Origin: Nymphaea colorata
Taxonomy: Eukaryota; Streptophyta; Magnoliopsida; Nymphaeales; Nymphaeaceae
DNA length: 64,000 nucleotides
Reading direction: 5' to 3'
NCBI RefSeq assembly: GCF_008831285.2
Contig: NC_045145.1
Span: 17,438,040 to 17,502,039 of the forward strand
In this document: positions 1 to 11,852 of the stretch, piece by piece
How positions within the stretch are numbered: the first letter of the stretch is position 1
Layout of the letters: each line of letters begins with the position of its first letter
Translations under genes and position numbers: made by a program
The notes under the pieces: model-generated
Told to the model about the DNA's origin: nothing
The model's input: the letters and a program-made list of their open reading frames with translations, nothing else
The model's database searches: none

Positions 1-3000
1 TTCTTTGTGTCAAACAGTTGGACAAAGTCAGGTGGCTCAGTCATTCACAATAACTGCCCATCAGAAGTAAACTGGAAAGATCCGAGTGCACTCAAGTTGC
101 CCTGATACCCCTTGTTTTTTTTTTTGTTTTTTTTGAGCAAGAGATTCGACAGGTAACTAAGGTCCCAAATGCAGTATGTCTTATCTTGCTTTCCAGTGGC
201 AAAAAGGGAGTTCCATGCAGTTCCAAAGGAACAATCCAGGTGACTTAACAGGGGCATAACCATCTGCATGGAAACCACGTTTGAGCTAGCTTACTCATGA
301 AAAACAATTTTAGAGGGTATTTGTTCCTATCAACTCCTGAAAACATGCCTCACTTTCATTACAAATGCCAGTAAAGCAACAAAAGAGGATCCGTAAAAAC
401 AGAAAACAACAGCTACAAAAGAAGATCATCATAAAAAAAAAATTCTACAAGCAACTTTTTACTAAGAAACTTTCACGAAAAAGAAGTGGTCAGTAAGGCA
501 CTTAGAAGTGGAAGGAAAAACTCTTTAAATTACAGAAACAATTAAATTGCCCTATCGTGTGGTCATAATAGTACTATATTTAAGTTCTCAATTTTCTGTG
601 GTGCTGCCAAATATATTCTTATACAAATTTCATGAGATTTAAGATCATTTTCTTATTTTCTCAGTTATACAACAGCAATTATCATTTGTGAATATCATAG
701 TAACCTATGCACACGGCTGCATCTACGTGTTGACAGGGTGCAGGCCATTCTAGAAACACTTGGCTGCAGGGACTTGGCCAAGCCTGAGTTTGTGTATCTA
801 TCATAGCAAATTAAAATTTTAAATTGTTTTAAGCAAGCAAATAACAAGCAATACATTCATAAACCAAAATTCATACTTACAAATTGATAAACAAAGTAAC
901 AAACATACAAAAATCAATGTAAATTAATTTAATTTAAACTTAAAAAAGTGGGAAATAGATTTGGTCAAGGTAACCAAAGTCCATTTTTGGACAAATCCAG
1001 CAGACTGCACACAACATGACATTCACCATCTCCATGGCAAACCCAGTGCCACACTAATGTCCAACTATGTTGACACGGGTGCAGCATCTTCCTAGCAGAA
1101 TCCACTTTTATGTGGCTGCCTGGGTCATCCAGGTCCCCAACACTCTGCGTGGTGGCATCTTAGTTTTGTCGGCTCATGAAATTATCTGAACCTTTTTCCT
1201 TTCCGTGCTCGCCCTTTTGTCCCCAGATATCTTTTGTTTCAGGATCCAGTCTTATAGAGAGCTTCCTGGACAAAAAAACTGAGATTCAAATCCCTGTGGT
1301 TTTGGACATTTGAGTCCATCTGTACACATATCTCAATAACAACAGGCAGCACAGATGTTAGACAACATAATCTAAGAATCCCAGCTTATATATTCTATAG
1401 AAGAGAACACAAAAAAATATACATATAACAAATGCAGCCCTCTAGTACGACCAATTAAATCAGTGCTTTAAATGAGGGTAAGTACTCAAGCAACATTACC
1501 CTGCTGCACTAAGAATCAACCAGCATTCCATCAGGGTGGCTGCCCACAATGATGATAATCTTACCAACCGGACCTAGTGAAGTGTTTGCTGTGAAATAAA
1601 AATATCAAAATACAACCTTCAAGACACTCTTGAACCAAAAGGCAGCATAAGGGCCTGACAAACAGCCAGACAAGAAGGAAATCAATCAACAGAGACTCAC
1701 ATACACTGGCCATGGAAAAGTAAAATGCTTCGGAGGTGAAACCTCTTCACATCAAACTCTGACTCCACAATCAGTTATTTGAAGCTATGACAATGGGAGC
1801 ACCAGTATACCAGAGAAACACATGTACGATAATAATATCTTATAGTTGAATCATTTACAAGTCATCAGGCATAAACAACTAAATACCCAGAACTATTGTA
1901 TATTTCAACAGCATTTGTTATCGCAGTGCCATCGTCTGTCATTCTGGTGCAGGACACTCCAAACTGAACTAAATAATGTAACACAAGAAACACATAAAGC
2001 ATAATAAAGTAAAGACTTGTTAACTGGGAAGGATAACAAAACGCTAATAAAATGTTCTCAAGGTTGTTATTAGCACATCACCAATAAAAAAGACAGGAAA
2101 TTTTCATCTAGAGGAAAATCTCTTGGTCATCTCTCTCTCTATATCTCTCCCCCTCTTTTTCCATTTTTTCATTTTCTTACTTCGCACGTGGATGCTTTGA
2201 GGCTTGTGGTTACAGGTTAAGAAAATGACATTCAATAGTTGCATGTTCCTAATTGTCAAAATTACTTCCTTCCAGCATTTGGGCGTTCACTTCTTTTGTC
2301 TCTTTAATCTCCTTCCCCTTTTCCTCACAATTTGGATGATTTGATGCATGTGTTTACAAGATGACATATTGACATCAAAACATTTCATACTTTTAACTGT
2401 CAAAAGGCAAACAATTCTATGGAGCATCAAGTTCAGGATGCTCGATTTGCCTGGGATGCAATCATAGGAAGTTCTAGAGTTTTTACACAAGGAAGCATGT
2501 TGCAGATATATGGATACTATTTATGCATTTTTCTCTAGACAAGTACTATCAATATGCACAAGCTTCTTAGCCTCAAAGTATTCGCTGTCTGAACAAGAAA
2601 ATTACAAAAACTTTAGTTCTACAGTACATGGAAAAGGCCCCTGAACAAAGGGAGAAACCTTCAAAAATTCTGTTTACCAGTGTCAGCATTCACTTCAAAG
2701 CACCGAAAGAGATTTATTTGAAGTTTCAAAGGATAAGTTCTTCATGAAGTCCACCAGCGACTAACAACTTATCCTTTAGGCCAATCTACCGGACTAAAGT
2801 TTGGGTAAATTCTTGCAGTAGGCTGACTGGGGTTTCCCTGTAGATGAGCAAATGATGTCAACTTCTGCTTAAACCAATGAAGAGGGAATTAAAGGTCTAA
2901 AATAGTGAATACGCCTCAAGCTTTTTTCCCTCATAACCATAATTTGGAAAAACAAACACCTTACCTCAGATGGCGTCAGAAATTTAGTCCCGTATCGAAG

Positions 3001-4980
3001 ATTGTGAGGGATCTTCAAGAACTTATAAAGGGAGGTCATTAATGAGATGATTGACCTGGTTCCTAGCCTTTTTAGGGTTGGAGCCGAAACTGCTAGGGGG
3101 CCCGGTTAGGATCCGTCGAACTAGGGGCCCGAGCCCGAGAGTGGGTCGGGTTGTTATATGACGCCACATCCCCTAAACACTCAAAACTTCTGATGTAGCA
3201 GAAGATAAGGAGGACCGGGTAATGGAAAAACCAGATGTAAGGTACAAATCGAGCACTCCTGAGCCCAGAACAAATTCTTTATCTGAAGAAATATTGATAA
3301 GGTGATAAGTTAATAGACAGAAATTTGATTTCCAACAGGAATAATTTGGCACTAAATTTTGTACAGTATAAGAAGAAAGCAAGACAGTTTTGCAGGTATC
3401 GGCTACCCAGTAGCTCTGATATTCACCATCTTAATAATAGTCTACACTACAATAAATGAAACCAGATGTAGTCACATAAATCATGAATTAGGTTTTTGAA
3501 TGTCACATTTGCACTTCTTAAATATATGAAAAAATACTTGCAGCCCAGCATAAGGTTGTACTACCGTAGAAAACAACTCTGCTGCACAGCTGCCAAGAGG
3601 AGGAAAAGAAATAGATGTAATCACAAGAATCATGACTCAAATTTCTGAATGCCACATTTAGATAATCAAAGACTTCTCGAATATATATTGCATGATAACG
3701 TCAGGCCAAGGTAATGTGGCACACTTGCAGAATAGAACAATGTAGCACAACTGCCAACGCAGGAAATCAGAAACTGAAATAAATGAACTTCTCATAGATA
3801 AAATCTTACACAAATACCTTCTTAAAAGGTAAGGCACTGTGAAGTTGGATTGCAGCCTTTGAATCACCTTTTGACTTACTAAATAATCACAACATCAACG
3901 TGATTTAAGCATATAACTGTTAACAGCATACTATTAGCTCCAATTTCTTAGGCATGACGGGTCATGAATAACCTCTGATTCTCTGCTGCATCGCTTCTTT
4001 CATGCTTCAGTTTCCCTATGATTATATGGCATTGTAAATTAAGTAAGCCAGCTAAAAGGTAATCTTCCAAGTTCCAAATCAACCAGAGGATTTCGTTAAA
4101 AAGAAAAGAAAGCACCTTCTGGTTATGCACGCCAAACAGTCACCCAGTCGTACACACCATGGCACCTGGGAAGCAGGAAGAGTGCCTATTACATAAAAAA
4201 AGAGAGGTCACATGTGATGTAGAAGAATAGACAGCAGGAAACTTAAACAAAACAAGCCAAGCGCCAACTCAGATCACCTGAAAATGCAGAACCATGAATT
4301 TCACATATCAAACGCTATGCCAAAATTGGTAGCACCTGCCATTTGTCATTCGCTTTTCTGCCTTCCTGTGCATGTACAGTGATACTGAAATTATACAACG
4401 CCTAAACCCACAGAGCCATTCCACCAGTTGCTCCGTGGAACTGTGGTGGCACCAAATGATGTGCTAACGAGAAAACCAGGGGTCGAGAACTGGTGCATAA
4501 TGAACACTTGATGCAGGTAGTTCCATGCAAGACGAACAAAGTACTACCTCAGACCGATCTCAGATGGAAGAATGTTTCATAATTCTTGAGCGGTTCCAAC
4601 CTAACTTGCCGATATTTTTCTCCAGCTATACTTAGCCTCTCCCAGGCGGATCTCCTGAATGTCTTTTCCGTCTTTTCCTCTCCTGGGCTTGCGCCAAATA
4701 GGGTATCTGTCAATGTAACATCCCGGGAACAAAGCATGTGTGTTTATCACGGGCCAAAAAGCAATATCAAACATTGAATTCATTCTCATAAGCTTGAGGA
4801 ACATTTTGAAAATCAAGTTGCAAAATTGAGAGGAAGGAAACTAACATTCTCGTAGTTATCTTCGGACCCAGATGCCCTTGCTCCTCTACAACAAAATACG
4901 CCGTCAATGTCATCATTAACGTCTCCCATTTCATTATAATCTTCCATGTACTCATCCATTTCCACTTGATGACGAAACAT
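1..4980 (-). pseudogene. Broken WD40-repeat protein gene (plant transducin/WD40 family), left end beyond window
   Basis: Two blocks match one plant WD40 family (the group related to yeast C2A9.03-like WD proteins). At 4549-4980 an acidic Met/Asp/Glu-rich start (MDEYMEDYNEMGDVNDD) is followed by GKDGKDIQEI, then by WERLSIAGEKYRQVRLE in a different frame. The family has these contiguous (GKDIQ-x-I-P-W-E-R-L-S), so one extra base breaks the frame near 4650-4660. At 45-278 a WD repeat reads FATGKQDKTYCIWDLSYLSN, then a Lys-rich stretch created by T runs, then GNLSALGSFQFTSDGQLL and a stop (TGA at 45-47). Past the stop the same frame continues as MTEPPDFVQLFDTK, which is the normal family continuation. 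The middle of the protein was not recognisable in 300-4500. The intron-like spacing suggests an unprocessed relic. An intact gene with assembly errors is the alternative. Confidence 0.7.
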
Positions 4981-6164
4981 CTCGCAGCAAAAATAATTCA
5001 GATGAACAAAATTCCTATCGACACAGAATTGTCCAAAATTTCTTATTAGGAAGTGACGCTCATGCACATAAACGGATTGAAGAACCGGATCTAAACAAAT
5101 CAGTTAAGCATTACCCTTTTTCTGCAAAAATGACGAGGGAGGGACAGTATTAGAAGAAAAAAAAAAACAGAAACAAGAAAAAGCTGAAAAGAAGGCCAAG
5201 CACTTAACACACAGAAACAGTGCAATAGTAAATTTTAGGCCAAAACAAGTTCGTAACAGGATACTGTAAAAAGAATGATAAAACCGTACCTGGATCATGC
5301 AGAGATGAGTCCAAAAAGAAAGATAAGTATCACGTATCGTTAAACAAGAAGACCTCAAGTCTTACGAAGAAAGAGAGTTTCCACCGTCATAGACAACGTT
5401 TTTATACACAAAGAGAGAGACAGATGATGATGATGATGATGATGAACTTCACCTTCTCAGACGAATTTCTCAGAATTTCTTCAATGGGCCTCCACCGACC
5501 GTTAGATGTCGCAAGCCGGACACTCGTTCATATCGCGGAAGGCAGATCAGAAATTCTTGGGGCAGACTCGAGAAGAGCTATCATCCATTTTCCGGCGAGT
5601 GATCGCGAGATACAAAAAGAACTCCAGACCACGGACAGAGGATGGAGAGAGACAGAGGGAGGAAAGAATCCCGGGAAAAATGCCGCCAATCCGGCAGCGT
5701 CCCAAAGGACGGCACGTCGACGCGTGCATGAATGAAAACGATCTCACGCATATCAAAGACCCTCTCTCCTTCTCTTAATTACAGGATTACCCTCGCCCTC
5801 TTCCACTGGCTCATGGGCCTACCTGCGTCCAAAAGCTTTCTGTGGACTCTGAGTCGTCGCTTGTTTTGATCAGTTGCGGCTCTCTCCCTTCTCTCTCCTC
5901 AAAGGACCGACCACTGGAGCTTCTACTGGGCCATGAATTCTCTATCCATCATCCGTTCCCTGGCCCTGAGGAGTTGCTTCCCATTAGCCTGCTCCAGATT
6001 CTCTGCCAGCCGACGCACCACCACTTATCTCCCACTGCTTCTTCTTCCTCTCCTTCCGATTCGGATTGATCTCGGTGGCGTGCATTCGCATAAGAGAAAA
6101 CTTGAGGAGCGGTGGTCGGCCTGCGGTAGCAGATTACTACCCAAGGTGCTGCGTCCTGAGGGAA
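4981..6164. other. Spacer between two divergent gene relics
   Basis: This stretch lies between the starts of the WD40 relic (-) and the Lhca3 relic (+). It contains a perfect (GAT)n tract at about 5423-5445 and a CT-rich, leader-like part at 5760-6160. Open frames here (for example 5933-6463 and 5424-5735) are low-complexity and match no family I know. It may be the old shared promoter region of the two relics. Confidence 0.5.
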
Positions 6165-6840
6165 ATGGCGGCCGCTCACGCTTTAGTTTCTTCCTCCCCG
6201 TCTCTAGCCTCCAGCAGCTCGTCCTGGGACGCTGCAGCTGCTGTGAGGCAGCTCCTGAAGGGACGAGCCCTTCCGTGCTCCTTCACCTCCAACTCCCGCT
6301 ATCTTCCTCAACTCGCCAGGAGATCGGCTTCCCTCGTCGCCAGGGCTTCCTCCAGTACTCCACCTGCCAAGTTCGTCTTTCTTCTGCCACTCTCGGTGTT
6401 CTCATTTCTCTTCCTTTTCTCATCTCCCCTCGTCAAATCATGCAGAGTTTTGACGTCTCTTAAATGGTTGACGTTCCTCATTTTTATTTCAGCAAAGGTG
6501 CAGACAGGGGTGGGAATCGCGGCGGAGATCCTCGCAAGCTCGGCCTTATCCAGGCGGAAACAAGCTCGGCCTTATCCCGGCGGAGACAAGCTCGGCCTTA
6601 TCTCGGCGGAGACGGCCCTGCCATGGTTCAAGACCAGGGTGATCTCCCTGGTTGGCGCTTGCACCTACGGGGCCGACCCCCCCACGCACCCGCTGAACCA
6701 GGCTAACCCGTGCTCGATGGGGAAGTAGCATTACCTGGGCCTGTAGAAGGGGCTGGGTGGGTCAAGCGACCTGGCGTCTCCAGGTGGGCCTTAACCCGCT
6801 GAGGTTCGGCGAGGATAAGAAAATCAATGACGGAAGGGAA
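6165..6840 (+). pseudogene. LHCA3: Broken Lhca3 gene (photosystem I chlorophyll a/b-binding protein)
   Basis: The start at 6165 reads MAAAHALVSSSPSLASSSSS and runs to an AASTPP-like processing region (ARASSSTPPAK), the layout of a Lhca3 transit peptide. An intron-like stretch follows (about 6371-6492, ending TTTCAG). Next come KGADR (Lhca3 QGANR), a jump of roughly 60 codons to IAAEIL (Lhca3 IAPEIL), then KLGLISAETALPWFKTRVI, which corresponds to KAGLIPAETALPWFQTGVI. Further on, NPCSMGK-stop-HYLGL-stop-KGLGGSSDLASPGGP matches Lhca3 SMGKQYFLGLEKGLGGSG..PAYPGGP, with CAG and GAG both changed to TAG (6724-6756). NPLRFGEDKK is then out of frame, and the KEVKNGRLAM third helix is missing. A 26-bp triplication (6536-6613) adds another frameshift. 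Nothing here could make an antenna protein. Confidence 0.85.
6536..6613 (+). repeat. 26-bp unit repeated three times inside the Lhca3 relic
   Basis: Three head-to-tail copies start at 6536, 6562 and 6588. Each begins AAGCTCGGCCTTATC and ends GCGGA(A/G)AC. They differ at three positions. The unit is the DNA for the Lhca3 segment K-x-G-L-I-x-A-E-T. Because 26 is not a multiple of three, each extra copy moves the reading frame. Confidence 0.95.
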
Positions 6841-8000
6841 TACCTCCAAAAGGCCGAAATTCCTGCTCCTATGGTTATTCATTTTAACTTAATACTTAAG
6901 AGCATTCCTTTACACCAACAAAAATCAAGCGGATGAATAAGCTTTCACTAACCCTATGCTATAACTATATCATGACTGAAGAATGTAAAAAATGGAAAGC
7001 TGGCCATGTTGGCAGTACCTTTAATTATCTAAAGGTTGGTTTACTTGGTACTATTAGGGGTCATACCAGAACTTGCTAGCTCATTTGAACTAACCTATCA
7101 ACGAAGTTGGTTATATATATCATGTATGAAACTTCATTGTGATGTTTTAATAGTGACAAAAATTATTCATGAAACCTTTTGTATAGATAAAAAAACCATA
7201 AAAAGAAGATTTAGAGGTTAGGTGAAGGTAAAATTTGTCTGTGTGTACATCGTTATGACCAATATGCATGTCTACGCAATAAAATAATCTTTTCATTTTT
7301 TTTGTTTCGCTCATAGCGTTATCTTATTATTTTACATTTATGTTTAGAATTATCTCATACATCTATCTGTTATCAAATTATCACATAAATATTTTATTAT
7401 CTCACAAATATTATTTCATACTTATATTTAGTGTCATCTTATACTTATGTTTAGCATTATCTCATACATCTATCTTTATGTCATTATCTCATAAATCTTT
7501 TGCATGAAAGTTATACATATTGATAGTATAATCTTATTTGGCATAGGTTCATTGTATACACGGAATGACGTATAGAACTTTCTCTCCCCATCAACAACAT
7601 CCTCTCAACCCAACAATAGGGCTGGAGCCCTCCCCTTTCCCGTGATCCACAGCCTACCCTACTGGTCGCTCTAAATCCTCCAAGCTACCAACAACAACAT
7701 CCTCACCAGCCCAAATTCTTATTGATCTCAATGTATCGCAAGTGTCCTGTCTGTTTTTCATCTTTCACAATTGAAAATCTAAACATCCACAATATGTTCC
7801 TTTGCTAAGATAAGCATTATAGTTGTGTTCTGTCTGAGGTACCAAATCAGACGAACTGCTAAATAATTGCATTACGTATCTTATTAACATAAGTTCACAA
7901 ATTGGCAAATAAGTTAAGCTGACACATACTCTTCACAAAGGTTGCCGCACCCAAATTGACACCGACTCAAGTGCAGGTGAAGTTCAGACATGGCTTGAGT

Positions 8001-8184
8001 GCAGGGGTGGAGGGAAGGGGGGCCCGCCTAGGCTCTGTTTCGATCCAGCTAATTGAAAAAAAAAATGACATTAAAAAAATTGAAAATTTTTATTTGCGTA
8101 ATGTATTTTTTAGATTTGGGTTTAGTTTGACCCTATCGAATAAGTTCGTTGGACTGTTTGGCCTGCCCTTAAAAAAAAATCCTC
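8001..8184. mobile_element. Small non-autonomous hAT-like element (copy A), one end eroded
   Basis: The stretch is bracketed by a perfect 8-bp direct repeat GCTTGAGT (7993-8000 and 8185-8192), the target-duplication size of hAT transposons. The left end reads CAGGGGTGGAGGGA followed by GGCCCGCCTAGGC. The right part has GGCCTGCCCTTAAA and AATCCTC. The same blocks occur in the same order in the reverse complement of 47856-48001 (GAGCCCGCCTAGGC, ATGTATTTTTTGGATTT, GGCCCGCCCCTAAA). The outermost right bases expected from that copy (about 10 nt of terminal repeat) are missing. It has no coding capacity. Confidence 0.6.
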
Positions 8185-9570
8185 GCTTGAGTATAATAAT
8201 AAACAAATTGCTTTGAAACATTGATTAAGTCAAAGCTTGGTAGTTGTCAATAACAAGTGCTAGTTGTATTGTTTGTACATAATAGACCAAAACTTACACT
8301 CTTTTTTTTTTTTTTGCAAAAATGCCGCATCACACCCCCCCTCATCATTGGATTACCCAACATTTGGATAGACAAGCAATTTTGTAGCCTACCCTAAGAA
8401 TAAGGATGTGGCAATCTTACAGAGCAATTTCATAAAAACCTAATTTCTTAAATTTTTTGAACCTTAGTTTGTGTGTTTGGATGACAATCTAAAATGTAGT
8501 TTTTGTTCATATGACAAAGCCAAATCTTTGAGGGTGCATATAAAAACTAATGGCAGCTTATGTTATACTTGATATACAATAACAAACACACTCATTGGCA
8601 TTTGGCTATATTAAAATTCAATTCAAACAGCAAAGTTAAGATTTGCTTTACATAAATTTTTTTGCGTTCACGCTTATCTTCACATATAATTTAAAAATAA
8701 GTAAGAGCTTGAAGTATATTCATAAACCAGGAAAAAAAAAAAAGAACCAGCTAAGATTGTAAGAACGTAATTTTACTGATAGAGGATTTGGATAAGTTTG
8801 TAAAGAAAATGCTCAACTTAAAAAATTTACATTTGTAGCGAATGGGTTTTGATAAACTTTACTTTTGAGTCACTGTCACCGGACATAACATTTAGAAGAA
8901 GAAGCCGTTTGATTGTTGTCATGTAGGACAAAAACGGATAGGACGTCCTTTCAAACAACGGCATGAAACAAGTTTTTAATAACTTCAAAAAAGTTGAAAA
9001 AAATGGCAGCTGAATTTTTGTTCAACAATTAGTCTCTATCACTAGATTATGTTCTTCTGGTTCAGCTAGCATTATCGATTTAACGAAGATTCACTGTAAG
9101 CTTTTATTTGACAGTTTCTGTATAAAAGAATTGCAGAAGTTAATATCTTTTATGAGATTTTGATTAAAAAACAACCTTGAAATCGAGAATTTCTCAGAAA
9201 AACTGAAAAGGCAACGAAGATCGATGGCGTTGCGTTGTCTCTCTTTTCTTCGAATGATGAAAGGCAGGAGAAGCACCAATACATATTTAAATTTCAAAAC
9301 ACAGAGAAGAGAATCCATGCCTGCCACCATAGCCATACGCGCCCCGATGTCCGTACAGAAACACTCCGACCCCTGATCTTTCGGATCTCCTTCCTCCACT
9401 TTTTCTTTTGTTTTCTTCCTTTACCCTTTTCTCGTTCTCCCCTCTCTGATTCAAAGGTGAACTCCGGAGATAAGGCAGCCACCGGCTCGCTGACGTGCGC
9501 ATCTTCTTGACTGGTAGCCGCAACTCTGCAACTCGACGGTGCAACACCGCAAGCTCCGCACACAGACAAC

Positions 9571-9630
9571 CTCTCTCTCTCTCTCCCTCTCTCTCTCTGA
9601 GCAGAAGAGAGAGAGAGAGACAGAGAGAGT
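9571..9630. repeat. CT tract followed by AG tract (inverted, hairpin-capable)
   Basis: About 30 nt of CT repeats are followed, after a short GAGCAG spacer, by about 28 nt of GA repeats. The two arms can pair. It is a simple repeat and it explains the long Ser/Leu- and Arg/Glu-rich open frames around it. Confidence 0.8.
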
Positions 9631-11852
9631 GTGGGGGCGTGCGAGTCCATTTTTCCGGCCACAGAGAGAAAGAGCGTTGGGGGTGTTGCTGCGAATCCAA
9701 TATTCCTCCGGCCTGAGAAGGACAGGAAGAGAAAGACTCATGGTCTCTCTTTTTCTCTCCTCTCTCTTCACGCAACCTCCATCTCGACGTGGTTAAGAAA
9801 TGTGAGAGAGAGAGAACCACTTGATTCGGTGCTGTCGGAAGGAAGACCAGAAGGCAAGACGTCGGCGATGGCATCTGCGTTCGTCGTGCTCTTAAGCTGA
9901 TGACTTCCCACGTTGCATGGACAAACGGCGTGTCATGCGAGTGAAGGGAGGCTTAGAGCACAGGCATGTAATTCCCTGAGACGACGTCGAACACCTACTC
10001 TCCTATACCTCAGACGAAATTAACCAATATGGTCGCTGGTGGCTCCTCCCTTCTCCGCCATTCCTCTTGCTTTTATCGTCACCACGTCCAACTCCCATGC
10101 TCAGAAGCATGTCTTTTCATACTGCCATTTCTCTCCCTCTCTCTCACTTCTCTCGTTTTTGTAGGCGACAGAATTTAGGTTATCTTTAGAGTTTTTACCA
10201 TGGAGACATAACCTTGATGCATTGATGAGAGCAACGTACAAGGCGTTTTGCAACTAGAGAATGACTGTGGGTCCTGTTGGAAGGGAACATCTCTTCGTTG
10301 GTTGGTCTTCTCCCTGTAGCTTCTGCTAAAGCACATGGATCGTCAGCTAACTTCATACAAGTACTTGGCCAAGCAGTTTGACATTCGTATAAGTTTCTCT
10401 AGTATTGTTAGGTAGGCGTTTGCCTAAACCCAGCATCATAATTTCCCCTTGATGATCTTCCTCCAGTAAAATTTTCTTTTGATCATTTTCCAGCGTGGGT
10501 TTTCGACAGATTCTCGACTCAACCTTTTGAACCAACAAGCAAGGACCATCATCGATACCGAGTGTACAGCGTGCTCAACCGTTATCTTTTGTGTTTTCCG
10601 CAGAATTTTCTCGAAACTTACCTGCAGTCGCATGATTCACTGATTCAAAATCGTGTATTGCACGTTAGCCAACCACGAAGATTGAAGAGAAGAAGCAGAT
10701 CATGATTCAGGACACTTTAGGTGGAGAATCTTTAAGATATGGAATCTAACCTCTTAGACTTTTGACCATTCAAGATCTACAAGTCCTCTCGACATCATTA
10801 GCCAACAAGAGTCCGGCAATATAACTGCGCTGTACATAAAATCTTCGAGAAAGTCAGTGTCCGGTTGTGCTTCTGCTGATGTAACGCGTTACCTTTATTC
10901 TATGTTTCAGCTAGCCTGTAGATCGTGAAGAAAATGGTAGCTATAATCTTATTCATGCATAATTTGACTTCGATGACAATGGGACTCTAGATTAATCGGG
11001 AAAATGAAACTGGGATCAACTAGCAAGATGAAAGACAATCGCCTTAGTTGGATGACGAACTTGGGTAGTTGGATTTTGCATGATAAAGAAAAATTCATGT
11101 GGCGGAACAAGTCCCAGAGCGGTAATCACACAAGTGCACGAGAAAAGGTAAAAAGAAGAACCCGTGGAAGATGAAAACTAACTGTCATCAGGCATCAGGA
11201 AACTAAACATTAAAGGCTTCAATAGTTAGAAGAGCCTCCCAAACATTATTTCATATGAAAGTTGTACACATGCTGGCAGGGTTCTAAGCCTCCAGTTTGT
11301 TAGACAAAGGGCCTTCAAGAAGGCCTGTGTTTGCTTCCACTTATGTCAAAGAAATCTTCCTTTGCTTAATTAATGCGACCAACACCAATGTCAAAGAACT
11401 CTTCCTCTACTTGATTTATGATACCATGGCGTGGTTGAAACAACCAAGCAACGATACCCATTCACTGAATCTGCCAGGAAATCTTAAAACATACAGATAG
11501 TACTCCAAACTTGGAAGTTTTGCACTCTAAACATGAAATAGACAATCTGCAGGCAGGGAAGACTGGGGATATCAGTGTTTCAGCAGAACGACCAGTGAGT
11601 GAACTGAGGCAAAGGGCTACATTTGTAGATTACACAGTGCCGATTTTCACTCTACCTGTTTCCACTGATGATTAACCAAAAGGCCTTCCCCAAAAAATTC
11701 AAGGCATTGCCACATTCACCGGGGAAGGCTAGGTTGCGTTTGCAAGCAGGAAAAGTGGATAGCACCTTTGCTGGTTTAAAGTTGAGTTTCAAAGTGGTCA
11801 ACATATAACTGCACACCAACTGCCGTACCCATAATAACCTGCAATGGATTAC

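Larger units (their letters stand above)
6841..11852. other. AT-rich spacer without a recognisable gene
   Basis: I found no coding sequence here. 6900-9100 is very AT-rich and holds the small hAT-like element at 8001-8184. 9235-9900 is pyrimidine/purine-biased and gives several long but low-complexity open frames. 11000-11852 probably includes the 3' untranslated region of the HAPLESS8-like gene that ends at 11853. Confidence 0.6.

Noticed and set aside
3173-3382. Minus-strand frame with SSATSEVLSV resembling a WD40-family SEVLNVSG segment
   Set aside because: The match is short, hits a stop at once, and runs into GC-rich repeat-like sequence. It could be a further piece of the WD40 relic but is not strong enough to count.
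5424-6463. Overlapping plus-strand frames, including one from 5933
   Set aside because: Low-complexity leader-like sequence; the frames have no family match and are in the wrong frame for the Lhca3 relic.
9287-9874. Long minus-strand frame (195 codons) and several neighbours
   Set aside because: They are produced by CT/AG tracts and purine-rich sequence; composition is Arg/Glu/Ser repeats without structure.
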